DNA of 44,667 nt from Glaciozyma antarctica PI12 (Eukaryota > Basidiomycota > Microbotryomycetes > Kriegeriales > Camptobasidiaceae): the NCBI GenBank assembly GCA_002917775.1, contig KZ627149.1:1-44667 (forward strand). The letters are read 5' to 3'. The notes below the pieces were generated by a model, which saw nothing but the letters and a program-made list of their open reading frames with translations, did not search any database and was not told where the DNA came from. A program made the translations under genes and the position numbers. Shown piece after piece: positions 24,059-36,226 of the stretch (position 1 is the stretch's first letter; the number at the start of each line of letters is the position of its first letter).

Positions 24059-26212
24059 CTACTTGTCCTTCTTCGCCTCGACCGCCACGGCAGGTGCCTC
24101 CGCCGCCGCCGCAGGAGCCATAGCGCTCATGAACCCAGCTGCGACCGCGAAAGGACGCTTGAGAGCTCCAGTCGCGGGCTTGCCGAGGATGTGGAGTTGG
24201 ATGACCTGCGTGCGTTCGACGTTAGTATGTGCGCGGGCAGGAGAGGAGGGAGGACGAACCTGAGACTCGTAGAGACTCTTGAGGGGGAGGATGCTCTGGA
24301 TGAAGAGGGGCTGCGTGTACTTGAGGTAAAAGTGCATGAAGCACATCTGCGGGTCGTTCTCGTCAGTCATTGTGTTCGCGAAAGGAGAACGGGAGGGGAC
24401 GAACGATGGCGATACCGATCAGAACACCACGAACGGCCTTGCTCGTCTCTCCGAGGTCGTAGTCGCGGTTCGTCGTCTCGACCATCGCTCCGGGGTCCTG
24501 TTGCTGTGCAGTGTGGACGAGGTTAGCCACGAACGATGGGAGGAGAGGAGCGAACGAACCATGGGCGCCTTGGGCTCGACATACTTGAGGACCTTGGTGT
24601 CGTTCTTGCGCTTGATCTGGAGGAGGAGTCAGTTCGACGTTCTGCAATGATGAAGCTGGTTGCACATGGTGTGGGCCGAGGGGATGAGCGGTACCAAGAT
24701 ACCTCCTCGCTCACAACCGCAAGGCGGGCGACCTGGAAGCCCGTCGTCCCTCTGTCCTCATCGTCCCAGGACTCGTTCCAAGCTCTCAAAGTGGCACTCG
24801 AGGACACCAGCGTCCAAACGTTGGCCGCACAACTCGCTCGACAAGGCCATGATAAAGGAGATCGTCTTCCGCCAAACCACAGCGTAACCGCGCCACTCTT
24901 CGAGCAGAAATTCGCTGCGGACGGCTAGGCTTCTCCGCTCTTCTGCACCCCCCCTTCTCTGCCCTTTCTCCCCCTCCGAGTCCTGAAACGCTGCACCAAA
25001 CGCTGCACGCCAAAGTCCCGCAGCACTCTTCAGCTTCGTTGACCAGGCTACTCTCGAACAGAGCTCAAGGGGTACAGGTACGGTTTCGAGTTACTAGCAC
25101 TACGGGCTGTGAGGCAACCTACTTGAGGCTATACCCACTGTCTCCCATGCCGCCTGCAGCTTTGAGGAAGGGGTGGAGGGCGTTACCGCGGCGAAGGAAC
25201 GCCTGCTCTAGCCAACAGGAAACGCTTCGGCGTGCGGCGTCCTCTGCCCCGCCCTACACTCGAGCAATCTACCTGGCAGCGGCGGGCAGGGAAGATCCGC
25301 GTTCCCAACACCGCGGCGTATCGCATCCCGCCTGAGCAAGCTCAGCAGCACACGACCGGCTCAGGTGGCTGGACTGGTCCTCCCTCGCTCGGCGCTGAAA
25401 GCTCGCCTGCCGCCTTGCATCTTTCACGCTCAAGTGCCTGCGTTCGTTCTGCGCACTGTCAAGCACGGCAGGCGAGTCGAATCGGGGAGCCATGCCCTTC
25501 GTGGAATACCCAGCGGGCGCACTTGAGCTGAACTCGAATGCAGCTCGCGCGGTTCCGACGAGGTTACTGTCCCCCGATCAAGAGAGGCTGGCGAACGCGA
25601 GGAGCAGCTCTGAGAGGGAACAGAACTGCCTCTGCCGCCTCTGGTGCAAAAGATGAGCGATGCATCTCCAACTCGAGAGACGTCCAGCTGCTCTCAAGCA
25701 GCGGTACGCCCCACGAAGAAGCGTCGTTCGGCCCATCTACAGGCGCCACTGCGCTTGCCAGACGCGAGAACAGGCAGAGCGGCAGCTCGTACCTGAGCCC
25801 GAGGTGTGCGCGGCCGAGGCGAGCTCAGCCTCGCACGACCAGTGGCTCAGTGCATCGCGCGGCAACTCTACCTACTCCTCCGCATCCCTCCGCTCCACCG
25901 AGCACAGCGTCCTCCCCTCCCCAGCCCCTCCGAGCCCGCCACGTCAGCTTTCTTCCCTCCGGCCTCCCCTCTCCTCCCCAACCAACCGCGCGACTCACAG
26001 TGACCGTAACATAGTAGTATGCTCCCAAGCACAGAATCTGACTAGCGACATAGGTGCACTGCACAGCAAAAAGGATCTGGGGGTTCTCAAAGTCGATCTT
26101 GCGCGCTACCTGCTCGTGTGCGTTAGCTCAGTCCTGTGAGGAGGGGCGAAGGGCGTACCTGCATCACGCCGAGGGAGACGAGGAGGTTGGTGATGGCGGG
26201 ACTGATGGCCAT
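24059..26212 (-). CDS. PHO88: PHO88/SND3 ER membrane protein (SRP-independent targeting)
   Basis: The ER membrane component of the SND pathway, which targets proteins with internal or C-terminal membrane segments; also linked to phosphate-transporter maturation in yeast. The start MAISPAITNLLVSLGVMQ (26212) is followed by a short intron, then VARKIDFENPQILFAVQ and a hydrophobic YVASQILCLGAYYYVTVT. A 1382-nt intron (24617-25998) leads to IKRKNDTKVLKYVEPKAPM. Then come TTNRDYDLGETSKAVRGVLI, MCFMHFYLKYTQPLFIQSIL and LHILGKPATGALKRPF, the most conserved end of the family. The tail is Ala-rich and ends KKDK at 24059. About 210 residues, family-typical. Intact. Confidence 0.92.
24617..25998 (-). 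other. Long intron of PHO88 (1382 nt)
   Basis: Donor GTGAGTCGCGCGGTTGG at 25998, branch point AACTGAC and acceptor CCTCCAG at 24617. G-rich in the first 150 nt of the sense strand. No conserved reading frame was recognised inside. Confidence 0.85.
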
Positions 26213-27010
26213 TTTGATTGAGCGTGCGGTGCGGAGGGGGGAAGGAGTAGAGAGGTTGGCAGCGGCCGAGGTTTTTGGGTCCGCGTGGGCGATGGGTGGG
26301 GCCCTCGACGACTTTTGGCGCTGGGAATGCTGCCGTTCTGCTTCTATTTGTGAGGATAATACAGCAAGGAAGACCCTGCAGAGATTCCTTCACTGGCTGA
26401 GCCCAGGAAGCGATCAAAAAACGGAGGTCCGGCCATTCGAACGCTGTCGAAGCATTGGAGCCTGTCGACGACGTCCCTGAAGCCCTCGGTGGGCAGTAAC
26501 AGCAACAGATAGACGTTTTTCCAGAGCATAACACACTGGAAGAAAGAGCGAGACGCCCACCCGCCGCAAGCGAACGAACCGAGCGAGACTTCGCAGCCGG
26601 CGACGACGGAGAACGGAGAACGGCGTCGCCCGAGCAGACAATTTAGGAGGGTACTGAGGACACTGATCTCACGTGTGATGCATCAACTACCGAGAGAAAG
26701 ATGGCAGCGAGAAAGGTCGCAGAGAGCCAGGAGGGCCGCGAGAACGCCAGCACACGCTCAGCCCTCTCTCGCAGGGATGTAGGAACGAGAGCAGAATATT
26801 CCTGCACTTATTAATGAGCTTGAGAAATAGAAAACGAGCTGAGCAGTAAAAAGTGGGAGGCGCAGTCGACGGTGGCGCGCGGCGAGCGAGCATGTTGGCC
26901 GGGAGGGGTTCACAAGGTGGGATTGGTGGATTGACAGGCAAGCGAGTAATTCGAAGGTCTGCGAGAGCTCTCAGCGAGCTCGAAAGAGCGCAGGTAAGAA
27001 AAACGCACGC
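26213..27010. other. Intergenic region between PHO88 and the first BTB gene
   Basis: About 800 bp holding the PHO88 promoter and the 3' end of the BTB gene. It is slightly less GC-rich than its surroundings. No gene, repeat or RNA recognised. Confidence 0.5.
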
Positions 27011-28078
27011 TCAGGGGAAGGGGGGTGGAAGTTCGGCGAACTGCGAGCGCAAGTCGGCCACGAGCGAGGCGCGACAACTGAGTGGAAACCCTCCCGACCA
27101 GTTGTCGCTGTTGCACACCTCTTGTTGACGAATCTTGCCGAGGTCGTCCAGTCCCACCGGATTCGCACGCCGCACGAAAGCCATCCAGCTCTTGCAGCCC
27201 TCGATGGATGGAGTGTAGCGGCCGTCAACGTGCTTTCGCATCATCGCAGGGTAGTCGATCGAGATGTTGAGCTCGATGAGAGACAGGCGATAGGTCGCCC
27301 ACGCCTCCATCTGGAGAGTGCAATCAGCACCGGCCAAAGACTTCGGAGGACGAGGCCGCACAAGCCTTCCTCTCTATTCCGGGAAGCACTGTTTCTCATG
27401 AGCAATCTTGCGCATCACGCTTGCCTCCGGATTGATCTTGTATATTGCCTCCTGAGCCGTCTTCCGAAGAGCTGGGTCGTTTGTGTGCATCGCGAACGCC
27501 AATCCCTGAAAGGCGATGCGGAGCTTCGTGGGCGAGGTGTCGGATTCGCGGAAGATGGCCGACCTGCAGATGAAATCAGCTAGGATGTAGAAACGGGAGT
27601 GGGAGAGCGGACTCGAAAGCTCGCGCGAACGCCTCGAGGCCCCGCCAGAGCTGCGCGCGAACGGGTGGGTGTGAGCAGCTGCAGGCCGAGCCGCCAGCGT
27701 GGGACTCACTCCGTACTTTTCCAGCGCCTTGATCGTCGCCAAACTCTTCGGCAGGTTGAGCTTCAAAGGTGCGACCGCAGCGGGGTACGCGAAAGGGAGC
27801 ACGACCTCGAGCACCTCGAGCACCTCGCTCGTCTCCTCGACCGGGATCTCGCGCGACTCGTTCTTCGGCTGAGGGATACTGAGAAGGTCCTTGAAGAAGC
27901 TAGAGGAAGCAGCGAGGTTCGAGCTGTGGACGTTGAAACGTACGTCGCTGAGCGAGCGAAGGAGGTCAGCTCCGTGGAAGCTCGCGCGGGGGACAACGTA
28001 CTCGCTGGAGATCAGGACGAGGTCGGCGTCGCTGGAGCAGAATTTGGCGGAGATGAGGGGGGTAGCGGGAGGGGCCAT
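27011..28078 (-). pseudogene. BTB/POZ-domain paralogue 1, interrupted by an in-frame TAG
   Basis: One of four paralogues here. The start MAPPATPLISAKFCSSDADL at 28078 leads to a short intron and the BTB core (VRFNVHSSNLAASSSFFKDL, then EVVLPFAYPAAVAPL). A GLWRGLEAFARAFE exon follows, then LRIAFQGLAFAMHTNDPALR and KQCFPE. At 27374 the frame meets TAG where paralogue 2 reads FPEEANKL. The reading frame continues RGRL to a good GTGCGG donor, and the next exon (MEAWATYRLSLIELNISIDY ... ending FP at 27011) matches the C-terminal module of the paralogues, so one nonsense codon separates two otherwise usable parts. A 9-bp in-frame tandem duplication (EVLEVLEVV) is also present. BTB proteins often act as Cul3 ubiquitin-ligase adaptors or dimerisation modules; no partner domain is visible. 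The truncated product could still be stable. Confidence 0.75.
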
Positions 28079-28954
28079 CGTTGAGGCGAGTCGGTGGAGG
28101 AGGAAGAGAGCGGAGCGAGTGCGACCGAGGCTTTCCAAAAAAGTGCTCTTGCTGTGAGCTCTTCAGGCCACATTCTCGAGCTGCAGAAGCAGTGATTCGG
28201 CATAACTTTGAAGGAAAGTTCTTTGCAGAGGAGAAGAGAGCAACTCAGAGAGCGAGATGGAGCCCCAAGGAGCGATCCGCTGAGCGCAGAGGTCGAGCGA
28301 TTGGACCGCGTAGGAAGCTGGCGAAATGAGTTTGAGCTGCTGATAAGAAGAAATGCTGCACTAACCCCTTCTCCTCTCACCCCATCAGGAACGGAGTAGT
28401 CAGTTCCGCACAAAGCGACGCCATTCATCTTGCGAGTCCTCGCTCTTCCTTTCTCCTCGTTCAACACTCCTGGTGCTTATTTGTGTTATTTCGAGCTTCT
28501 TTCCTTTAAGAATGAAGCTGGATCACGAGCAGAGCGTCCTGAAGAGGAAGAAATCGAAGAAGACGGCACGTTCGACTCCGCTCACTGGGTCGCTCAGGCA
28601 CGCCCGTCCTTGGTCCTTCTCGATCACAGCGGGTCCTTCGAATCAAGGTGGAAGGTGCTCTTACCTCACAAGAGTCCCCCTCGCTCGCCTCTCTGGTATC
28701 TCGCTTCGCATTGCTCGAACCCCGCGGAGTACGGCCGAGTCCAAGGGGATGCTGATTTCCCTTGACCTTGAGAGGAGTAGTCACCTTCTCCTGTGCTGCT
28801 CTGGTCTCTCTGAGTGCACGCTGCTGCTCTCCGTGCCGAACGACCAGTTGGGGCTGTGCGCGACTGGCGCTCGCGCCTGACGAAAGCTTGGCGGGCAGCT
28901 CTCACTCTTTCCTTCCTACCACACGCTCCTCCGCGTTCGCCCTCCCCCCCTTGA
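28079..28954. other. Divergent intergenic region between BTB paralogue 1 and the Ca2+/H+ exchanger
   Basis: 876 bp without a supportable gene. Open frames at 28430-28880 (plus strand) resemble nothing I know. Both promoters should be here. Confidence 0.5.
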
Positions 28955-31460
28955 ATGGCCACTAATTTCATCGCAGCAGACCCTCCTCCTCACCCAGACC
29001 CCGAACCCGCTATAGGTGGTTTAAAGAATGCCTTCTCAACATCATCCGACGCCGCTGAACTCGGCGGCCACGCCACCAACGACGCCCCCATCAACTTCCG
29101 CCACCGCACTCTCCTTCGAGATGGACTCGCACGCACAGAGAGCGCTCCAGACCTGGGGAGGTTTGAGCTAGGAACCGCCGCCGCTCCCAGACCTCCACTC
29201 CTCACCAAAACGACCGCCGTCAAGTCCCTCCTTGAGCCATCGCGGCCGATCGGCAAGCCTCCTACGTGGAAGACTTCGGCGCTCAACATTGCCCGGTACA
29301 GCTGGCTCAACGTCCTCCTCGTCTTCATCCCCGTGCGTTCGGTTCGTTATCGGGAGGGAGGTGGGGAAGCTGACACGTTCGTCCCTCAGATCTCTTGGGC
29401 GATGCACTTCTCAGGACAGAACGCCACTGTCGTCTTCTGCACCTCGTTCGTGGCCATCATCCCGCTCGCAGCCTTGCTGGGACTGGCTACAGAGGAGTTG
29501 GCCCTCCGCGTTGGCGACGCTATGGGCGTGCGTGCTTCCTCCCCTTAGTCTCTCTTGGCGATTGCTAATCGCGCTACTTAACTCCATAGGGGCTTCTCAA
29601 TGCGTTCGTTCCGTTCCCTACCCTGCTTGAAGCGTGCGCTGACTTGGGGTCGCAGAACCTTTGGAAACACGACCGAACTGATCATCGCCATCCTCGCCCT
29701 CGTCAAGGGAGAGCTCCGCGTCGTCCAGTCGAGCGTGCGTTCCTGCTTCACCCTCTTCGCCCGTCCCTAGCCTAACGACCCAACGCAGATGCTCGGCAGT
29801 ATCCTCTCCAACTGTCTCCTCGTCCTCGGCGTGCGTCCCTCGTCCTCCTCACGAACGCACGCACTAACCCTCTCGCAACAGACGGCGTACATGGCCGGAG
29901 GACTCCGTTTCCACGAACAAGGATACCAAGTCCGCGCCGCCCAGCTCAACATCAACCTCCTCGGCATCGCAGTGACCGCCATCGTGATCCCCGTCGCTTT
30001 CCATTCGGCAGTCACGAGCGGAGGCAGAGTCGCTCTCGACGAGACCGTTCGTCCTTCCCCTTCCTCTCTTCCTGCCCGTTAACCCGTCAACGCAGGAGGA
30101 TTCGATCCTCAAACTCTCTCGCGGAATCGCTATCCTCCTCCTCTTCGTCTACGCCTCGTACCTCATCTTCCAACTCTGGACGCACGCGTACCTCTACATC
30201 CCCGCTCGTCGTGGTCCTTCCGACCCGCCTCCTCCTCCCGTCCTCGCTTTCATCGATGGTCCTCAGCCGCCTAAGGAGGGAGGAGTGTTTAGGCTGCCAA
30301 GCTGGGGGAGTAGTAGTGAGGGGAGTGATGAGGAGGTTCGTCCTTTTCGTTTTTAAAACGGAAGAGACGGCTGACGCGGTATGCAGGAGGCCATCGGGAT
30401 GACGGAGATTGCGAAAACTGGATCGGTGGGGAGTGGGAGCTCGAGTTCCAAGGGCCGTAAGCAGCGACGTCGGGAGAAGAAGATGGGGAGCGCCAAGGGG
30501 CGGGAGAAGGAGCGGGAGAGGAAGGAGAAGAAGGAGCGTAAGAGGGACGCGAAGGTGGAGCAGGAGCGCGAGAAGCAGGGGAGGGAGGAGGTCAAGGATG
30601 TGCCCAAGTTGAGCTTGAAGGCGACGGGGTTGCTCTTGCTCACTGTCACGGTTCTTACGGTGCGTTCCTCCTTCCTTCGTTCGCTCAGAAGCTGACGTTT
30701 TGCGCGCAGGCCTTTACCGCCGAATGGCTCGTTAGCTCCATCGAGGGCCTCACCGCCACCAACGCCATCTCGACCGAATTCGTCGCCTTGATCCTGCTTC
30801 CTCTCGTCGGAAACGTCGCCGAGCACGTTACCGCCGTCACCGTCGCTACGAAGGGCAAGATCGACCTTTCCATGGCTGTCGCAGTCGGATCGTACGTTCC
30901 CTCGCTCCCCCGCTACTCGAAGCTGCTGACCCCTCTCGCTGCGCAGGTCCATCCAGATCGCCCTCTTCGTCATTCCCCTTCTCATCCTCCTCGGATGGGC
31001 TATCGGGCAGCCTCTCACCCTCGTACGTCCTCCCCGTCCCCTCCTAGCGCACGCACTAACGCTCTCCTCGGACAGTTCTTCGACACGTTTGAGACCATCA
31101 CACTGTTCGTATCAATCGTCACCGTCAATTGGGCCATCGGAGACGGCAGGTCGAACTGTGCGTCCTTTCGTTGTCGTCGCTAGAGCTTTGCTGACGGGTT
31201 TTGCAGGGCTTGAGGGGCTAACGCTCGCGGTGATTTATGTCATCATCGCCGTCGTGTTCTGGTACTACGTGCGTCCTTTTCTCCCTCCGAGGTTAGAGTC
31301 TGCATTGAGGACGGCTCGCTGACGATGGTTGTCGATAGCCCGGAGCCGACGCTCTCGCTGCTCTCTAAGCTCGATCCACTCGGTGCGCTTTCTTTCTCCC
31401 CACACCTGCAGGCAGCTGACGTTCTTCGTTGATTCAGGAACGACGAACGCGACGACATAA
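28955..31460 (+). CDS. Vacuolar Ca2+/H+ exchanger (CAX/VCX1 family)
   Basis: Moves Ca2+ into the vacuole in exchange for protons. A hydrophilic N terminus of about 110 residues (from 28955) may be regulatory. About eleven membrane helices follow in two halves. The two ion-binding repeats are intact: NATFGNTTELIIAILAL (across the splice at about 29593-29656) and LILLPLVGNVAEHVTAVTVA (about 30790-30850). Between the halves is a long, very basic and acidic cytosolic loop (REKKMGSAKGREKERERKEK region, about 30470-30590), typical of fungal CAX. Many 45-70-nt introns interrupt it. The end is reached through two late introns: VVFWYY, then PEPTLSLLSKLDPLG and TTNATT, stop at 31460. No frame break. 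Confidence 0.92.
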
Positions 31461-31710
31461 GCTTGAAGAACCCTCTGTACCTCCCCCTCTCAGTCCCAAA
31501 ACGACTTGTACCTTTCCCCCTCCCCCTTTGTCCATATCCCTCTCCTTCTACCCAATACATCTTACCTTCCCTTTCCACCCTGGCCGTCCTCGCACGAAAA
31601 GAAACGAGAGAAACGAGCCTAGCGAAAAAAAACAATCACGGCGTCTTCCACCTCCCCTTCCCCGCCAATCTCGCGGAGGTCTCCTCCTCTCCCTCCTCCC
31701 ACCCCGCACG

Positions 31711-32858
31711 ATGCTCCTCCTCCTCCTCCTCCTCCCACTCGCCGTACGTCCTCTCCCCCCCTACCTCAGCGCGCGCTAACAGAGGAAGCAGCTCGCCATC
31801 CCTCAACCTCAAGGGACGGCGACGACGCCGTTCTTTTCGGCGCCTAATACGTTTACTAGTGTGCCGGTGGGGAATACGGCGGTGCCGGGGTCGTGAGTAC
31901 TTTGCTTTGCTGCTGGGGAGAGAGGGGGGAAGGAGGGAGGGGGAGAGAGGGAGGGGGAGAGAGGGGAAGGATGAGGCGGCTGGGCTGGGCTATGCGGAGG
32001 GTTATGCGGCTGGGGACGGGATTAGAAAGGGATTGGGAGGAAGGGGGAGAGGTTCAGTGGCTGGGAGAGCGGAAGTAGGGAGGGAGGGGAGGAGGTGGTC
32101 GTTCGAGGGAGGCTCTCTGCTGGGTTGTTTGCCTGCTGCTTGTGGGACGGGAGGAACAGCTCTGCTTCCCCCCTGCTCTGCTCCGCCGTCCCTCAGCTCT
32201 TCCTGCCCGCCAGAACTCCGCTAACCCACCCCTCCTCCAGCATCATCTCCATCGTTAACTCGGCCGGCGCAGGCTCCTACACCGATACCTTTGTCTACAC
32301 CGCCGCCCTCTCCACCGTAGCTCCTACCGGGAACGTGACCGTCTCTCCGACGGGAGCGGCGGCGAGTGCCAACAATTTGATTCCGGATCCGACGAACTTG
32401 CAGGTGAGCTTCTCGCTCACGGGTCCTCGAGGCCTCTCCTTTGGCTTGCAGCTCTGGTGAGGTATGGGGAGAAGGATAAAGGGAGGTACCTGTGGAAGAT
32501 GGAGGAGGGCGGTGGGGTGGAGAAGATGGGGACGGGGAGGACGCCGGCGAGCGAGTTGGATTGCGACGAGAGAGGCTTCTCTGACGACAGGATGAGCGTT
32601 CTCTGGCTACACCTTGACTCCTCAAAGCTCATCCACAGCTTCTACATATTTTTTCGCAACCGATCTGCGCGTTTGACGACCATCATCGACGCCCATCCAT
32701 CACCTCCGTCGTCGCTCGAACCTCGCTGACTCCCTTTTCTTCGCCAGACCGCCGCCGCCATCCGAACCACGTCCAACTTCCTCCCCCTCGCTATCGTCGG
32801 ATCGATCGGTGCTGCGCTGGTAGCAGGAACCGTCGGTGGGATGGCGTTGGTGCTGTGA
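31711..32858 (+). CDS. Small secreted or surface protein with hydrophobic C terminus
   Basis: Not a family I recognise. The start MLLLLLLLPLALAIPQPQG, spliced over a 49-nt intron, is a signal peptide. The mature part is Ser/Thr/Ala-rich (TATTPFFSAPNTFTSVPVGN, then NSAGAGSYTDTFVYTAALST and NVTVSPTG). The last exon ends with a hydrophobic stretch (FLPLAIVGSIGAALVAGTVG) to the stop at 32858, consistent with a GPI-anchor signal or a single C-terminal helix. Two unusually long introns for a protein of about 140 residues, 31894 to about 32241 and 32404 to about 32748, both start GTGAG and the first is polypurine-rich. A similar layout occurs in the gene at 35305-36226. No paralogy is visible in the sequence itself. 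Confidence 0.7.
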
Positions 32859-34022
32859 GTGACGGCGTATATCGATTGTTCTTTGAGGGGGACACGGGCG
32901 CCTCGCTTCTGCCTCGTTGGGACTGGAGGATGTTATATGTCAGGGAGTCTTTTTTGTAACGATTTTTGTGTTGGATCTCGAGGAGAGTCGTTGCGAGAGA
33001 TTCGAAAGCGGGCAGACTTTAGTCCCAGCCTGGGTGTTCTTAGTGCCTCCGTTTGCTCGAACCCTTTTTAAACTCGTTCTCGCTGCCCAAGCTTAGTTCT
33101 GCTGCAAGCACTCAATGCCTAAACTCTCCTGAACGTCGTCTTCCGTTCAACATCGGTCGACATAGGGCGTACTCCTCCTTCCATCTCTTAATACGGGTGG
33201 GAGGAGCGGTTCGAACAGCGTGGTTTTAACTGAGAAGTTGCGAGACTTCAACCTCGTTACTCGGTTCGTCTTCCTGACAAGGTCGGCGGGTCGAGGAGGG
33301 ACGCTCTTCCACTCTTGGAACTCATATCGCACTGCGAGATGGAGGTTTAAGCACTAAAAGGGACGTTACATTCTTCCTTCGTCGACTTTTTTCGTTTTCC
33401 GTGTCGGCGGCGACGACTTGGAGGAGCGAGGGAGGGAGGAGGTGAGCTCGAGGTACGTAGGCGTGCGATAGACGGGGCGGCGATGGGCGAGCTCGGCGCT
33501 GGGGAGGCGGGAGGAGGCAAGCTGACTTGGGGGCACAATTTTTCTTCTTCTGGCGGGCTGGCGTGGAGCTGTTGCAGCTTGGGGACGCAGTGCAGGGTGG
33601 CGAGTGAGGATGAGTGGAATACATCGCTGTTCCTATCAATCTTTGACGCCGCGAGAGAACTGCCGTCGACGTCGAGGAGGCGAGACCTCTGCTCCTCAGC
33701 TACTCTTCCCTTCTGCTCGTTCTCGTTCTATGCTTAGTTCTCCCAGCTGCTCAGTTTACGCGCGCAAGCCTCTTCACGCCTCTCCAGCTGCAGTTCCACC
33801 TCATCTCGACGGCGGCAGCTCGAAGCCCGAAACGAGCATGAGGTCGCGCGTCCTAGACCCAATTCTCCTGCTCCACACTGCGTACCGACGCCCTCTCCCG
33901 TAGCCCCATCGGCTCCGCCCTTCAGCCGCGACGGCGCAAAGATCCACACGAAGCCTCGTCCGCGACACGAGTCTTCGAACCGCACTTCGCTCCTCTCCCT
34001 CCTACCACTCGCTCGCTCAGCA
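32859..34022 (+). other. Intergenic region upstream of BTB paralogue 2
   Basis: 1.16 kb. It includes the 3' region of the surface-protein gene, somewhat AT-richer than average (about 32930-33110). No gene I can support. The open frames at 33604-33903 and on the minus strand overlap antisense to nothing conserved. Confidence 0.5.
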
Positions 34023-35092
34023 ATGGATCCCCTTCCCTCCCTCACCACCTCCGCCAACTTCTGCTCCAGCGACGCTGACCTCGTCCTCATCTCCAGCGAG
34101 TGCGTCAACCTCCCGCGCGAGAGTCCACGGAGCTGACTTCCTTTCGCTCGCTCAGCGGCGTACGCTTCCAAGTCCACAGCACGAAGCTCGCCGCCGCTTC
34201 CGCCTTCTTCAACGACCTCCTCACCGTCCCTCAGCCCACGAACCGCTCGAACGAAGTCCCGGTGCAGGAATCGAGCGCCGCTCTCGAGATCGTCCTACCT
34301 TACGCCTACCCCTCTGCCGTCCCGCCTTTCGACCTTGGCCACGCGCAGTGCTTTGAAGCTATTCGGGCGATGGACAAGTACGCTGTGAGTACTTCGTGAG
34401 GGAGCGAGCTTCGCCAGCTGATTTGGAGGGTCGAGCAGATCTGGCTAGGTCTCGACGCCATTGGGCGCGTTTTCCAGTGCGCGGTCTTCCTCCTCTCTCG
34501 CGTGATGAACTGGTGCTGATGTATTATATTCTTAGAGGAGTGCTCGTCTTCCCACTTTGCTCCCTCCTCATGACCTTTCATGCCTGGACCTTCGCAGCGC
34601 ACATCGAGGACGTCGGCCTGCGCGAAGCCGCCGAAGCTCAGCTACTCAAGTACGACACCTCTCTCGAGAATCTCCGCGTTGTCCCACAGAGCAGTCTCCT
34701 ATTCCCCGAGGAGGCGAACAAGCTGGTGCGCTTCTTTCATTCCTCACCAAGTGCCCAGCTCACCGCCTTCGCAGATCTCAGCATGGTCCAACCGCCGATA
34801 CCTGGTCGCCAACTTCTTCCCCACGATCTCAGATCGTTTCGCTACGAAGCTTCTGGCTCATGGACACCACGGAGATCTGAGGGAGCGAGAGAGGTGCGAA
34901 CGCGCGCGTGCGAAGGCGCTCGCTGAATGGATCAAGTTCGTCGGCATTGCCACATCGGAAGTGTGGGAGCATCAGGCGGAAGTGGTCATGGCGATGGTGG
35001 AGGGGTGTGAGAAGTGCGATGCGGCGGTGGCGGAGGGGCTGGCGGAGATGAAGCAGAAGTTTGATCAGCTGCCGGCGGTTTTTGGGACTTGA
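34023..35092 (+). CDS. BTB/POZ-domain paralogue 2 (intact)
   Basis: The start MDPLPSLTTSANFCSSDADL at 34023 is followed by the splice from SSE into GVRFQVHSTKLAAASAFFND, then EIVLPYAYPSAVPPFDLG: a BTB fold with the HSxxLAAxSxFF hallmark. Exons: 34023 to about 34099, about 34156-34385, IWLGLDAIGRVF (about 34439-34479), TFHAWTFAAHIEDVGLREAA to ANKL (about 34534-34727), then ISAWSNRRYLVANFF to the end at 35092. The helical C-terminal half carries a CxxC (GCEKCDAAVAEGLAEMKQKF). The exon pattern is shared with the three sister genes, so they arose by duplication. Partner and role unknown; a Cul3-adaptor role is only a family-level guess. Confidence 0.82.
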
Positions 35093-35304
35093 ACGCTGGA
35101 ATCGAAAACGGAGGTGGTGCTTGTGATGTGAGCCATTGAAGCAGAAGAATCAGAGCAGAGTGCGAGCAGATGGACAGGGCAGGGGTGATGTCAATAATGA
35201 TAGTGTCCAGCGAGCTCCTCGACGAGAACGCTACAATGAACGCGTACTAGTATTCCCTTCCTCCTCTTCTCCTTCCCATGACCCAGCTTCGAGAAGAAAA
35301 GCGC

Positions 35305-36226
35305 TCAAGCGACCAGCGCAACGGCGCCAAGCACGATAGCTCCGACGGCGCCGACGAACGACCGCGATGCGCCGCCAGTGGCAGCCGTCGTCTGGGCAGC
35401 AGCAGCGGTGGAGCTGGTTCCGGTGGAGCTGGTTCCGGTGGAGCTGAGGGTAATGGCGTCAGTGGTGGAGCGGGTGGAGCTGGAATGCCGAGGGTTTAGC
35501 CAAAGGAGGGAGGTGGGGGAGGGAGGTGGGGAGGGAGGGTGGAACGAGGGAGGACGTACGTAGGGGTAGCAGTGAGAGTGCTGAGAGGGACGACTGCGGT
35601 GGAGCTCGTATCAGCAGCCTCAGTGGTCGAAGGAGCCGGCGCGGCGGTCGTGGTTCCAGCAGGCGAGACGCCAGGGATGCTGCACGCGTCGCGGTCAGCT
35701 TTCGCTCGTTCCGTCGATTCTGGGCGCGGACTCACGTGGTGGGGATGTTGGTGAGGCAGGCGGTAGCTCCAGGGAGAGGCGTCGAGACCGTCCTCGTGAG
35801 AGAGAGAGCCTTGCCGCTTCCATCGGGGAGGAAGGCAAACACCTGCGCGTACTCGTCGTATCAGCTACTTTCTACTCCAGTCCTCCCCACCGAGGACACA
35901 CGCACCTCGAAGACATCCCCAGCCGCAACCTGCAGCGCGAACGGAAACTCATTCGCGTCGGCCGTCTGGATCCCGCTCAGCTCGAGAGCAGGGTTGTACT
36001 GAAGCGCCTCGCTGAGAGTCGTGGTGCCGGTCCTGAGGGAGTCGGGGACGTTGTCAGAGGGGAGGAAGAGGACGCTGAGCGGTCGAGAAGCTCCAGAGTC
36101 GAAGAAGAACATGCTAGTCGCCTCGCATTGGTGGAGAGAGCCGGGGATGGTGCCGCGAAGACGACCGAGCTGGGCTAGAGCGGGAGAGGCGAGGAGAGCT
36201 AGGAGGGGGAGGGAGAGGAGGAGCAT
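35305..36226 (-). CDS. Secreted Ser/Thr-rich GPI-anchored surface protein
   Basis: The start at 36226 is a signal peptide, MLLLSLPLLALLASPALAQ. The mature domain (QCEATSMFFFDSGASRPLSV, SDNVPDSL, ALQVAAGDVFEV) is a globular extracellular part; GDVFEV-type modules occur in fungal cell-surface and adhesion-like proteins. A Thr/Ser/Pro stalk (TTTAAPAPSTTEAADTSSTA) follows, then short STGTS repeats, and finally GGASRSFVGAVGAIVLGAVA to the stop at 35305, a textbook GPI-attachment signal. Introns are short. Not a named family that I recognise. It sits between BTB paralogues 2 and 3. Confidence 0.78.
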
